Shown piece after piece: positions 53,286 through 62,224 of a DNA stretch of 64,000 nt; the first letter of the stretch is position 1; every line of letters begins with the position of its first letter. Origin of the DNA: JAPLIS01 sp963719415 (lineage in GTDB: Bacteria > Babelota > Babeliae > Babelales > Vermiphilaceae). A model generated the notes under the pieces. That model was given only the letters and a program-made list of their open reading frames with translations, did no database searches and was not told the DNA's origin. The stretch lies in the NCBI GenBank assembly GCA_963719415.1, contig OY970383.1, positions 620,001 to 684,000 of the forward strand, in the 5' to 3' direction. The translations under genes and the position numbers were made by a program.

Positions 53286-54053
53286 ATGATACATAAAAAT
53301 CAGATACTCTTCTTAATCAGCCTACTAAGTATAAGTTTAGTCGGGTGGATGCTAATACACAAAAAAAATCAGACTACGCCCGATACTCTGCACTCAACAA
53401 TAATTGTGGGAACGAATGCAGAATATCCTCCGTTTAGTTTTATGGAAAACAAAATGGTAGTCGGTTCCGAAATTGATATTGTTAACGAAATCGCTCGTAG
53501 GCTTGGTAAAAAAATTATCTTTCAAAACATGCCGTTTGATGCTCTTCTTCCACAAATTCAACTGGGAAGTATTCAAATTATAGCAGCAGGAATGACGCCG
53601 ACAGCAGAAAGAGCAAAACAGGTCTTTTTCACTCCCTCACATATAGATAATGATATATTGGTTATGGTCAGCTTAAAAGATAAGCCGGTAACTAATGTAA
53701 AAGAATTACAAGATAAGCGTGTGGTGGTAAATGAGGGATATACAGCAGACTATTATGTTTCGAGTCTTAAAATACCAACGGTGATCAGGCTCTCAACCAT
53801 AGAAGAAGCGCTACTTGCTTTAAAAAGTGGCCGTGCTGATGTATTAGTGTCAGCAAAGAAGGCATTGCAAGAATTCTTTGCACTTGATAGTAGTTCTATT
53901 TTTACTGAAACTATAATACCTGATACTAAAGAAGAATACGCTCTTGTTGTATCAAAAAAATATCCTGAACTTTTTGCAGAAGTTAAAAAAGCGTTAGACG
54001 ATATGAAAAAAGATGGTACCCTTGATCAGATAAAAAATAAATGGCATCTATGA
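53286..54053 (+). CDS. Amino-acid ABC transporter, substrate-binding protein
   Basis: The 255-residue protein is tethered by an N-terminal hydrophobic helix (about 7-23) without a lipobox. Family-3 solute-binding motifs: VGTNAEYPPFSFMENKMVVGSEIDIVNEIARRLG, then PFDALLPQIQLGSIQIIAAGMTPTAERA and the hinge DKRVVVNEGYTADYY. It captures a polar amino acid (arginine/glutamine group) outside the inner membrane. Its stop overlaps the permease start. It is the first gene of a complete importer. Confidence 0.9.
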   Translation: MIHKNQILFLISLLSISLVGWMLIHKKNQTTPDTLHSTIIVGTNAEYPPFSFMENKMVVGSEIDIVNEIARRLGKKIIFQNMPFDALLPQIQLGSIQIIAAGMTPTAERAKQVFFTPSHIDNDILVMVSLKDKPVTNVKELQDKRVVVNEGYTADYYVSSLKIPTVIRLSTIEEALLALKSGRADVLVSAKKALQEFFALDSSSIFTETIIPDTKEEYALVVSKKYPELFAEVKKALDDMKKDGTLDQIKNKWHL

Positions 54054-54718
54054 TAATAAATTGGCATTTAATTTTAGAATCCTTGCCCTGTCTAATACAG
54101 GGAGCATTTGTTTCTCTACAGATTGCATCTTTAAGTTGCATATTAGGGCTCATTTTAGGAACATGTTTCGGCATAATCCTTAACTATAGCAAATCCCCTA
54201 TCATTAGATGGCCGATACTTGCATATATAGCTCTAATTCGAGGCACACCAATGCTTATACAGATCTATATCGCTTACTATCTATTACCTCAATTAGGTAT
54301 TGTAATCCCTGATTTTTGGGCTGCAACATGCGCCTTAGGTCTTAATAGCAGCGCATATGTCTGTACTATTATTAAAACAGGTATTTCTGCGGTAGGTAAT
54401 GGTCAAATAGAAGCCGCGCAAGTGCTCGGTTTTACTTCTTTGCAATCTATAAAACTCATAGTTTTACCACAAGCTTTTCGTATCGTTTCTCCTGCTCTAA
54501 TCTATGAATTTATTACCCTTATTAAAGACTCTGCCCTTGCCTCTGTTATTGGCGTTACCGAACTATCAAAAGAAGGTTCTATGATAAGAAGTCGAACCTA
54601 TGACTCAATCACTATTTTTCCACTAGTTGCTCTCTTGTATCTTATTATGACAACAACAACAACGATTATTATGCATTTTGTCGAGAAAAAATTAAAAAGA
54701 GAAAAACAGACCTATTAA
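54050..54718 (+). CDS. Amino-acid ABC transporter, permease
   Basis: From ATG 54050 the protein has 222 residues; the ATG overlaps the preceding stop (ATGA). An ATG at 54041 is the alternative. Five membrane helices are visible with the His/Glu/Gln-permease start (LPCLIQGAFVSLQIASLSCILG). The EAA loop appears as EAAQVLGFTSLQSIKLIVLPQAFR, which contacts the ATPase. It forms the channel of the importer. Confidence 0.9.
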   Translation: MIINWHLILESLPCLIQGAFVSLQIASLSCILGLILGTCFGIILNYSKSPIIRWPILAYIALIRGTPMLIQIYIAYYLLPQLGIVIPDFWAATCALGLNSSAYVCTIIKTGISAVGNGQIEAAQVLGFTSLQSIKLIVLPQAFRIVSPALIYEFITLIKDSALASVIGVTELSKEGSMIRSRTYDSITIFPLVALLYLIMTTTTTIIMHFVEKKLKREKQTY

Positions 54719-54830
54719 AAGTTAAAAAAATAAACAAAGTTCTTATAAAATTATTGATAACTACTTTTCAGCATTCCCTCTAGGGCACGCTAAGCCAACC
54801 TACGTAGTCTGAAGAAAGAAATAAAAAAAT

Positions 54831-55547
54831 ATGTTAAAAATTAACAACGTAAGCAAAATATTTGAAAACAAAACAATACTGAACAACATATCATTATCGA
54901 TAAAACGAGGAGAGATTGCCCTCTTGCTTGGCCCATCTGGCGTTGGCAAATCAACTCTTTTAAGAATATTAAACAATCTAGAAACCGCAGATACGGGATC
55001 TATAGAACTGGATGGTAAAACAGTTGATCTTGCCAAAGTTAATAATAATCATATGATTGGTATGGTGTTTCAACAGTTTAATCTTTTTGAACATATCACC
55101 GTAGAAGAAAACATAACATTAGCCCTTGAACATGTTATGAAAAAATCTAAAGAAGAAGCTAAAGCGCAAGCACATACACTGTTAAAACATTATAATTTAG
55201 AACAAAAAGCTAATCTCTTTGTATCACAATTATCCGGTGGACAAAAACAACGCCTTGCTATAGCAAGAACAGTAGCTCTAAAGCCGATTATTATCTGCAT
55301 GGATGAACCAACATCTGCACTTGATCCTCGCCTAACGTTACACGTTGCTCAAACTATTAGCACTCTTGCTGCTGAAAATTATATCCTACTTATCGCTACA
55401 CATGATATAACGCTCCTAGAGCAACTCAATTGCACTATCTATTTATTAGATGAAAAAGGTATTGCTCAAACTGCCAACTCATACGATTTCAAAACAAATC
55501 CAGAGCAGTTCCCACTTATTCATAGATTTGTTTGCGGCCTTGAATAG
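54831..55547 (+). CDS. Amino-acid ABC transporter, ATP-binding protein
   Basis: The 238-residue ATPase has Walker A LLLGPSGVGKST at about 32-43, Q-loop GMVFQQFNLFEHITVEEN, signature LSGGQKQRLAIARTVAL, and Walker B IICMDEPTSALDP with the H-loop ATHD. This is the polar-amino-acid (GlnQ/HisP) subfamily. It follows the permease by 112 bases, which contain a short GC-richer stretch (CCCTCTAGGGCACGC), so transcription may be partly uncoupled from the first two genes. Energises uptake. Confidence 0.92.
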   Translation: MLKINNVSKIFENKTILNNISLSIKRGEIALLLGPSGVGKSTLLRILNNLETADTGSIELDGKTVDLAKVNNNHMIGMVFQQFNLFEHITVEENITLALEHVMKKSKEEAKAQAHTLLKHYNLEQKANLFVSQLSGGQKQRLAIARTVALKPIIICMDEPTSALDPRLTLHVAQTISTLAAENYILLIATHDITLLEQLNCTIYLLDEKGIAQTANSYDFKTNPEQFPLIHRFVCGLE

Positions 55548-55652
55548 AATCATAACGTATTTAAATACACAACAAAAATGGCTACTTTTATTCTTTTAAT
55601 TATACTAAAATTAAACTTTTATATTTTTATATATAAGTAAAAAGGTACTCCT

Positions 55653-56531
55653 ATAACTACTTATTTAAATCCTAAAAATGACATAGCTTTTAAAAAACTA
55701 TTTGGTGACATGGCCCATAAAGATATTGTTATCAGTTTTTTAAATAGCATACTTGAGCGTAAAGAAGGTGAAAAAATAGTTGATGTCGTTATGAACGATA
55801 CAAGCAATTTGCCTGAAAACAAGAAACTAAAATTAAGCATTGTTGACATACGATGCACAGATCAAGCGCAAAATCAATATATTATTGAAATGCAAGTTGC
55901 TACACAAAAATATTATGCTGTACGAGCTCAATATTACAGCGCTTTAGCTTACAGTAAACAACTAGGTGAAAAAGAATATTACGATGACACGCTAGTTCCT
56001 ATTATTTTTGTTGGTGTTCTTGACTTCAACCTTTTTGATGATGATAACTACCTATGTCATAATCTTATTCTTGATACTAAAACACTGAAACAAAAATTTA
56101 AACACCTTGAATTTCACTTTATAGAGTTGAAAAAATTTAATAAAAAGCTTGAAGAATTAACAACACTTGTTGAAAAATGGGTTTATTTTTTAAGCAATGC
56201 CCATGAACAACATAAAGTGCCAGACAATTTAGTAGAATTGAAAGAAGCCTTTCTTGTTTTAAATAAAACTAACTGGGAAATAAAAGAACTCAATGAATAC
56301 GAACGTGCCTTAGATCGCATGCGAACAGAGGCTGGTAAAATTGATGCTGCAACAGATAAGGGTATTGAGATTGGCAAAGCTGAAGGTATTGAGATTGGCA
56401 AAGCTGAAGGCGAAGCTAAAAACAAATTAGAAATAGCTAAAAAACTTTTAAATTTTCTTGATGCCGAAACTGTTGCTCATACAACAAATCTAGATATTGA
56501 TGTTGTTAAGAAACTTAAATCAGAGCAATAA
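55653..56531 (+). CDS. Rpn-family PD-(D/E)XK nuclease / transposase-like protein, start codon apparently ATA
   Basis: The family's usual head (LNPKNDIAFKKLFG) lies in frame upstream of the first ATG at 55710, so the gene must start earlier. The only good position is ATA 55653, with AAAAAGG upstream, giving about 292 residues. The nuclease core is there: the NDxxFKxLF element and IVDIRCTDQAQNQYIIEMQ (D and E-x-Q). Two GIEIGKAE repeats precede the C-terminal helix (KKLLNFLDAETVAHTT), as in Rpn proteins. E. coli RpnA-type proteins increase recombination. If the ATA is a mutated ATG, translation may be weak. Confidence 0.75.
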   Translation: MTTYLNPKNDIAFKKLFGDMAHKDIVISFLNSILERKEGEKIVDVVMNDTSNLPENKKLKLSIVDIRCTDQAQNQYIIEMQVATQKYYAVRAQYYSALAYSKQLGEKEYYDDTLVPIIFVGVLDFNLFDDDNYLCHNLILDTKTLKQKFKHLEFHFIELKKFNKKLEELTTLVEKWVYFLSNAHEQHKVPDNLVELKEAFLVLNKTNWEIKELNEYERALDRMRTEAGKIDAATDKGIEIGKAEGIEIGKAEGEAKNKLEIAKKLLNFLDAETVAHTTNLDIDVVKKLKSEQ

Positions 56532-56970
56532 AAAAAATAACTAAGCACAACGCTTATGGAAGTCTTAACGATCATAATTCTTTGCGCTCTAAGCACAAAT
56601 TCTCTGACCAAGACGACAACGTTTGCTAAAAATAGCACAAAAAAAACTATCAACATAGAACTTGACAGGTCTCTATTGCCTTGCTAGTTTTGTATAGAAT
56701 TTAATTGTTTTTGAGCAACTATAAAAACAAATGAGTGTAAAAATTTATTTATTATACTTAAAATTATAAAATTAGATAACATTATTGAAAAGCAAAAAAA
56801 CACCTGAAAGAACAATAGCATATATTGTTCTCCCCCCTAACCCTTCAGCTATTTATGGTTGAAGGGTTTTTTTTACCCTAATCTGGCAATGGCCCCAATT
56901 TTTTTCACAAACCTGCTGTTTACCAATGTATATAGCTGTAACTGTTTTGAGGTTATTTGTTAGCGCTTTA
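56532..56970. other. Intergenic region with a candidate short transcript
   Basis: No protein gene is supported. TTGACA at 56671 looks like a -35 element, with TAGTTT 17 bases on or TATAGA about 25 bases on as the -10. A very good terminator ends at 56874. The transcript between, about 170-180 bases, could be a small RNA or a leaderless peptide message (a 12-codon frame at about 56731, MSVKIYLLYLKL). I do not recognise a known RNA family. Confidence 0.4.
56839..56874 (+). terminator. Rho-independent terminator
   Basis: AACCCTTCAGC at 56839-56849 pairs with GTTGAAGGGTT (one mismatch, loop TATTTATG), and eight Ts follow (56867-56874). It is 300 bases after the nuclease gene, which is long for a simple 3' end. 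It also faces the convergent gene at 56971-57648. Confidence 0.8.
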
Positions 56971-57648
56971 CTATATATTAGCTTTTGCCAAGTCTGAGCT
57001 AGAACTTGTAACAAGAACCGGACTTATGCTTGAATTCGCACGTGCACAAGATCTCATAAATAACGTGAGGTCAACGACTAAAGCAAACTGATCATTATCA
57101 ATATGACTTATTTCAAAAGCAGAACTTGAAATCATTTTCTTACTCTCATATAGTTGCTCGAAAAATTTTTTAATAGAAGCCATAGTCCCTGTCGCATTAA
57201 CATGCATAACTTGCTTGGTATACCATCCCTTATCTAACAAATTACCTCGACTACCAACAGCAAGCTTCAGACCCGCTGTATTCAAATAAGAAACAATATC
57301 AGTCAAGCAAAATGGCAAACAAGATGGCACAACTATTTTTTCTGTTAACATAGTTGTTGGTAGGCTTAAAAGGCTATTTTCAAGATCTTCTATTTTTTTT
57401 TGCTCCTGCGCGCACTCTTTATGCAAGACTGCATTAATAACGCCCTTATTTTGCAATGCAACTATATCTAGCTGATACTGATTAATAACTAATTCGTTTG
57501 GATGATATATGCCATAAAACCAACAAGCTCCGATAATACCCAAAAAAAGTAACGTAATGCCTATGCGATAAAAAAAAGATAACTTTAAAGCCCAGGCGTA
57601 TAGTGGCGTATAAAATCTATTCTGGGGTGATAAAATAAAATATGACAT
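56971..57648 (-). CDS. PilO-like inner-membrane protein of type IV pilus/secretion type
   Basis: The 225-residue protein has one N-terminal membrane helix (about 28-46), a coiled coil (KKIEDLENSLLSLPT) and a small alpha/beta domain. GLKLAVGSRGNLLDKGWY then VNATGTMASIKKFFEQLYES and FEISHID follow the PilO pattern: a short conserved ferredoxin-like core with GT/SY-IKKFFE. PilO pairs with PilN in the alignment complex of type IV pili. No pilM, pilN, pilP or pilQ is next to it, so this is a tentative call. Confidence 0.45.
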   Translation of the reverse strand: MSYFILSPQNRFYTPLYAWALKLSFFYRIGITLLFLGIIGACWFYGIYHPNELVINQYQLDIVALQNKGVINAVLHKECAQEQKKIEDLENSLLSLPTTMLTEKIVVPSCLPFCLTDIVSYLNTAGLKLAVGSRGNLLDKGWYTKQVMHVNATGTMASIKKFFEQLYESKKMISSSAFEISHIDNDQFALVVDLTLFMRSCARANSSISPVLVTSSSSDLAKANI

Positions 57649-57774
57649 ACGTACTCTCCTCTATTAAAAAAGCTTTTTATGTTTGAATATATGCATGATA
57701 GGGAGCAAAGCCCCCTATCAATGTAAATTATTACACACTTTTTAGTGCTTATTTAACTTATTTTTATTCATATA

Positions 57775-58971
57775 TTAAAAAGTAGCTTTAACCCATTGCA
57801 TAGGATCAACGGGTATATTATTAATTCTCATTTCCCAATGTAAATGATACCCACTTGCATAACCCGTTTTACCAAGATACCCTAAAGGCCTTCCTTTTGT
57901 GATAAAATCACCAACATTAATTGGCGCAAAACTATCTAAATGGAAAAACAGTGATATAATGCCCCAACCATGATCTATGATGACCGAATTTCCACTCATG
58001 GCAAAACGTTCTTTCATAACTACTATGCCATCTTGTGGTGCCCATACCACACTTTGAGGTCTATTAATAACATCAACCGCTTTGTGCGCATACCGACCTC
58101 GATGCTGTGTCGTTCGTATAAGACCAAAATCACACGTAATTCGCACAATATCTATAGGAGCACAAAAAGAACCACGCCATAATTTTTTAGGTACAGATTG
58201 TTCTACTATTTTTTTAATTCTATCTTCAAACTTGCTACTATCAAGACCCAACGCTTCTTCTTCTTTTACTTTTTCAGGACTAATATGTAAAAATTCCTTT
58301 TTAAATGGATACGCAATAACCTGAAATTTACTATCAAGACATAAGGAATTACCAACCTTATCTACTAAATCAATGGTGATCAGATATTCATTTGGTTGCT
58401 CTTCACAAGATATAGGAACATAACATTCATAAATCAGAGAACCTTCTGATTCCGGAAAACAGGTATACTTACCAGACAATACAGATGCCACAAGGTTATC
58501 TACCGGTTTATTTACTTGTAATTGAATATGCAAGGTTCTTCCCTGCAATACTTTTTGCATCGCATCGCTTCCTATCACCGCTGCTTGCAATGGCACATTA
58601 TCCACCACAAACATGCGTTTTATACACGCCTTATTTTTATTATACGTAGTATCCATACAATTAATAGTCAGCTCATGTGGGCCATTAGCAATAGTCTTAG
58701 TAGGAATAGTAAATGGATAATCTTCATTTTTATACAATACATTAAACTTAGTGATCAATGGTTTACCATCAAGATATAATGAAACTTCAGCTTTTTTACT
58801 CGTTGATAAAGCACATCGAACATCTCCCGCACAATATTGTTCTTCCAAAAGACCTACAAGATTCATCTCTGGTTTCTTAATATCAAAAAAATAGGAATAT
58901 GTTGCCCAGCCAATCCAACCTAAAAAAAACAGTAAAAACAAAAAAACAATATGACGCATTCTCAATGACAT
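57775..58971 (-). CDS. M23 family (LytM-type) zinc metallopeptidase
   Basis: ATG 58971 is chosen (GGAG seven bases upstream); TTG two codons earlier also opens the frame. The product has 398 residues. One N-terminal membrane helix (about 6-24) leads to an Ig-like beta region with several cysteines (CAGDVRCAL, then CYVPISCEEQ). The C-terminal M23 domain has HKAVDV (zinc His and Asp), GNSVIIDHGWG, and HLHWE at 376-380 (catalytic and zinc His). It cleaves peptidoglycan cross-links in the periplasm. It lies 126 bases upstream of the PilO-like gene on the same strand. Confidence 0.85.
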   Translation of the reverse strand: MSLRMRHIVFLFLLFFLGWIGWATYSYFFDIKKPEMNLVGLLEEQYCAGDVRCALSTSKKAEVSLYLDGKPLITKFNVLYKNEDYPFTIPTKTIANGPHELTINCMDTTYNKNKACIKRMFVVDNVPLQAAVIGSDAMQKVLQGRTLHIQLQVNKPVDNLVASVLSGKYTCFPESEGSLIYECYVPISCEEQPNEYLITIDLVDKVGNSLCLDSKFQVIAYPFKKEFLHISPEKVKEEEALGLDSSKFEDRIKKIVEQSVPKKLWRGSFCAPIDIVRITCDFGLIRTTQHRGRYAHKAVDVINRPQSVVWAPQDGIVVMKERFAMSGNSVIIDHGWGIISLFFHLDSFAPINVGDFITKGRPLGYLGKTGYASGYHLHWEMRINNIPVDPMQWVKATF

Positions 58972-59126
58972 TAGCAATCTCCATAAAACAGGTGCTTAAT
59001 AGGTATAGACTTTATAAAATTAATTTAATTATACTGATTTTTATCTTTTACGTAAATTCAAGTTACATAAATCAACAAATATTATTTAAAATTATTTTAT
59101 ACTGCTTATTATAGGTGTAAATATTT

Positions 59127-60611
59127 ATGGAATCAGTAAAAAAATCGCCAAATAGACTCTTACTTTTATTCCTAGCTCTTGCATCTCTTTTTTCCGTTAA
59201 CTATGAGATACAAGCGAACAAAAAGGGAATTATTATTGCTGCGTGCACGGTCAGTATCAGCGCTGCAGGTATTTATGGATTATATAGATATTTGCGATGC
59301 AAAGAATCTTTTGAACCATCTATACTTAATTTAAATACGTACACTATCACGCAACATCCAAAATTCACCCAAAACAACGAACTTTCCAAAAATAATAAAC
59401 TTTCTGATAATCAAAAATTTACTTGTCACCAAAAATATAATCAAAAAAATGACCCTAACATAGATAGCAATATGTTAGACCCTGACACCGAAACTATGGA
59501 TATCGATACACTTGTCACTCGCATAAATAAAAATAGAGCTCCTGACGCTGTCATACTATCACCACCCCGTCTTTACCCCACCTACCGGCAGGGACCCCGT
59601 TTTTACCCCACCTACCGGCAGGGACCCCGTTTTTACCCCACCTACCGGCAGGGACCCCGTTTTCCGGCGGGGACCCCAGACATATCCCCTATCCTTACCC
59701 CATCTACCGATGGGAACCCCAATACCGCACCAGCAAGTCATAACTCATACTATACTCCATCTATAGATAAAAACGCTAACTCACCATCATCTTATCTCAA
59801 CAAAACAATAGTTGCTCATAAAGGTATAAAATCATGCCCCAACGATCCCCTTATTTTTATTTTTTCTCGGGGCTATGCTCGTACCAATACTCCAGGAACT
59901 AATGATAATGCGCTACAAAAAGGCGGTGGCGCTAAAGCTGCCTACATTCCTATACAAGACGGAGTAATCAACGATGCCCCATGCGTGACATTTGATTATC
60001 CAGACAGAAGGCGTTGTTTTAATTTTGGACAAAAAAAAGATTTAGCTTGTCTCAAGTTTATTTATGAAGAAACATTAAAAAAAAATCCGCAAGCAGAAAT
60101 CATACTCATAGGGGATTGCAGAGGGGCTAAGGCTATTTTAAACTTCACTACACAAAAACCAGAAAAAATAAAGGCTCTTGTGTTGCTTTCACCCTTTTTT
60201 TCAGCAAAACAATTAACCGACGAAGTGGCACGTAACTATCTAAGTTGGTTCCCCGGCTCTTCTTCTTTTTTACAACAATTTTTTAAAGTCTGGTTTCCCA
60301 GCTATGACCCTAATGGAGACAATAATTTTGTAAAAAATAGTACCTATATTGATCAAAAAATGCCTATTTTTATCGCTCATCGAACATTCGATACACTTGT
60401 CTCAACCCAACAGGTTACTGATTTTGTCAGCACTCTTCAAAAAACAGGCCATCACAACATTCGTCTTGTTATGACTGATGATACCAGCGCTCGTCATAGC
60501 AGATTAACACCAGTTAAAAAAATACAGTACGAAACTAATAAATTCTTTTCAAAATACCAACTGCCCTACAACCCTGACTTATTATCTCAGGAACTTGTAA
60601 TAGCTACATAA
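59127..60611 (+). CDS. Exported alpha/beta-hydrolase-like protein with Cys in place of the nucleophile Ser
   Basis: The 494-residue protein has a signal or anchor at about 11-26 and a second hydrophobic segment at about 34-50. A disordered Asn/Lys/Asp-rich region follows. Three tandem FYPTYRQGPR-type decapeptides lie at about 147-178, then the hydrolase domain. The elbow reads GDCRG at 329-333, so Cys331 replaces the usual Ser. HRTFDTL (probable Asp) and RHSRLTP (probable His) follow in the normal order. Length and the terminal QLPYNP motif match the protein at 44153-45259. Whether it is active, as a cysteine hydrolase, is unknown. Confidence 0.6.
   Translation: MESVKKSPNRLLLLFLALASLFSVNYEIQANKKGIIIAACTVSISAAGIYGLYRYLRCKESFEPSILNLNTYTITQHPKFTQNNELSKNNKLSDNQKFTCHQKYNQKNDPNIDSNMLDPDTETMDIDTLVTRINKNRAPDAVILSPPRLYPTYRQGPRFYPTYRQGPRFYPTYRQGPRFPAGTPDISPILTPSTDGNPNTAPASHNSYYTPSIDKNANSPSSYLNKTIVAHKGIKSCPNDPLIFIFSRGYARTNTPGTNDNALQKGGGAKAAYIPIQDGVINDAPCVTFDYPDRRRCFNFGQKKDLACLKFIYEETLKKNPQAEIILIGDCRGAKAILNFTTQKPEKIKALVLLSPFFSAKQLTDEVARNYLSWFPGSSSFLQQFFKVWFPSYDPNGDNNFVKNSTYIDQKMPIFIAHRTFDTLVSTQQVTDFVSTLQKTGHHNIRLVMTDDTSARHSRLTPVKKIQYETNKFFSKYQLPYNPDLLSQELVIAT
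59565..59660. repeat. Tandem 30-bp repeat inside the hydrolase-like gene
   Basis: A unit beginning CCCCGTTTTTACCCCACC is present three times (59565-59594, 59595-59624, 59625-59654) plus a diverged fourth start. Units 2 and 3 are identical; unit 1 differs by one base. It encodes a decapeptide repeat and is GC-rich against an AT-rich background. Copy number is likely to vary between strains. Confidence 0.9.
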
Positions 60612-60673
60612 AAACAATCAACTTTTTACGTATCTTTTTTCACCATACTATTTAAATCACATATTTGCCCTGT

Positions 60674-61126
60674 TTATCTATTCCTGCGTCCATCTACTTT
60701 TATGCCTAATTGCGATAACTGCAACTGCAATTCTCTATTCGACCGCTTAAGCCCGAAATTCTCCTGTTTAAGCCAACTGACTTCAGCCGTCTTTTTGGAA
60801 AGACCTTCTCTTGCTCGTTGAAGATCTTTTTTTAGTCTTTCATCATCGCTATCCGAATCATCATCGCTATCCGAATCATCATTAGCCATCATCGTACCCA
60901 AGTAAAAGCTAAAAAAATCAGAATCTCTTCGATGAATAGTTGTTGGGTGCTTGGTGTGTTTAGTAGTGATAGCGAGTATTGGTAATAGAGGGCAAAAATG
61001 TGACGTTTGTTTAATCGATCGTACCATCATAGGCCGCGTAATCGCTTGCCGTACCATCATAGCTTTTGTACTACTTGATAAAAAAAGAACAAAAAAAGAA
61101 ATAATCAATTGGCTCTGTTTTTGCAT
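60674..61126 (-). CDS. Small secreted protein with Asp/Ser repeats and a coiled coil
   Basis: The 150-residue protein starts with a signal peptide (MQKQSQLIISFFVLFLSSSTKA). A Met/Arg repeat (MMVRQAITRPMMVRS) follows, then DDSDSDDDSDSDDE, where the DNA repeats ATCATCGCTATCCGA in units. It closes with a heptad-type coiled coil (ERLKKDLQRAREGLSKKTAEV) and a basic tail (GRRNR). No family. It resembles the other exported unknowns in being mostly unstructured. Confidence 0.55.
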   Translation of the reverse strand: MQKQSQLIISFFVLFLSSSTKAMMVRQAITRPMMVRSIKQTSHFCPLLPILAITTKHTKHPTTIHRRDSDFFSFYLGTMMANDDSDSDDDSDSDDERLKKDLQRAREGLSKKTAEVSWLKQENFGLKRSNRELQLQLSQLGIKVDGRRNR

Positions 61127-61262
61127 AGATCAAGTACTTTCTTTTTTATAATATCTGATATATTTTTTAACTCGCCCATTTTATAATTTTTTATACATAG
61201 TTGTCAAAAAAGCATTCTATAAAATTTGCCTGATTCGCCGCTTAATCAATACAAAACTCTCA

Positions 61263-62018
61263 CTATATTCGATAACCTAGACAGCAATCAAGCAAGCAAT
61301 CCCAACAGCTTTTATCTGATAATTCTTCTGGTAACTCTGCAGGATTTAAATTTTGTTGCTGATTTGATGATCGTATTTGTTTTTGTACCTGCTTCTTTGA
61401 TTGCGCATGATGGGCTATATTCGCCAAGGGTCCATTCTTAAGACGATAGACCGACACAACACCTCCCCCAGGCCTTATTTTAGCATGATTCGCCGCTGGC
61501 TGTTTCTCTTTAACTCGAATTTTAATATAAGGACAAGTTTCTTTTGCTAGAGCCTCTTGTCGTCTTCGACGTTCTGCTCTATACTGTTCCTCTTCCCCTA
61601 TTACACGATCAATAAAAAGAATATGATTTTTTCCCCTTCTTTCTAGCTCCTCTTTTCTCAACCTTTCTTCCCGTCTTTCACGTCTTTCTCGTTCCGCCTT
61701 CAATCTTTTCTGCTCTTTTCTTTTTTTAAAAAGTTTTTCATGCTCTTTACTAAAAAGAAAAATTTTTACTTCGCGAAGCCTACGCCTATTCCCCTTTTTT
61801 TGTTCCAGCTCATTATTCGATACATCTTCATCTTGTCCTACACCAAGAGACAAAAGCTGACCTTGCTCTTCTTCTATTGGTGCAAATAATTGCCCCAATT
61901 CCTCAACTAAAATAGCTGGTTCTAACTCAGAAGCATGCAAATTACATATTGTTATAATAAGTAAGCTCATTAAAACAACAATTTTTTTGACAACTTCTTT
62001 TTGAATTTTTTTTAGCAT
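61263..62018 (-). CDS. Secreted Arg/Glu-rich protein with a Cys-rich tail (architecture of the 29-kb family)
   Basis: ATG 62018 has AAAGGCGG upstream and gives a signal peptide ending near LHA; an ATG 14 codons earlier is less likely. The product has 251 residues. The centre is a charged helix (KERERRERREERLRKEELERR type). The last residues contain CWDCLLDCC, echoing the tails of the three small proteins at 28.7-30 kb. No enzymatic domain. It lies just upstream of a gene pair with shared N-termini and just after a perfect 50-bp palindrome. Confidence 0.6.
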   Translation of the reverse strand: MLKKIQKEVVKKIVVLMSLLIITICNLHASELEPAILVEELGQLFAPIEEEQGQLLSLGVGQDEDVSNNELEQKKGNRRRLREVKIFLFSKEHEKLFKKRKEQKRLKAERERRERREERLRKEELERRGKNHILFIDRVIGEEEQYRAERRRRQEALAKETCPYIKIRVKEKQPAANHAKIRPGGGVVSVYRLKNGPLANIAHHAQSKKQVQKQIRSSNQQQNLNPAELPEELSDKSCWDCLLDCCLGYRI

Positions 62019-62080
62019 ATATTTTTCCGCCTTTCTTTTGTTATTATCTACATTTGCCAAAACAAATCTATATTGTAAAT

Positions 62081-62130
62081 TAAAATCTTAGTTGCTATGG
62101 GCCTCGAGGCCCATAGCAACTAAGATTTTA
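62081..62130. repeat. Perfect 50-bp palindrome
   Basis: Both 25-base arms are perfectly complementary with no loop; the centre is GCCTCGAGGC. On the minus strand it follows the gene ending at 62225 by 95 bases, then T-rich DNA, so an intrinsic terminator is possible. A perfect loopless palindrome of this length can also form a cruciform. It could be a fused-end duplication as well. Confidence 0.85.
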
Positions 62131-62224
62131 GTACGTTGTAAAAAATATTATTCTCACTATTTTACAATATTCTTACGTCGAGTTCACGTTAAATAATTTC
62201 TCATACATTCATCTCATCGCTATG

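Noticed and set aside
59565..59660. CRISPR array
   Set aside because: The 30-bp units are directly adjacent with no spacers and encode a decapeptide repeat in frame.
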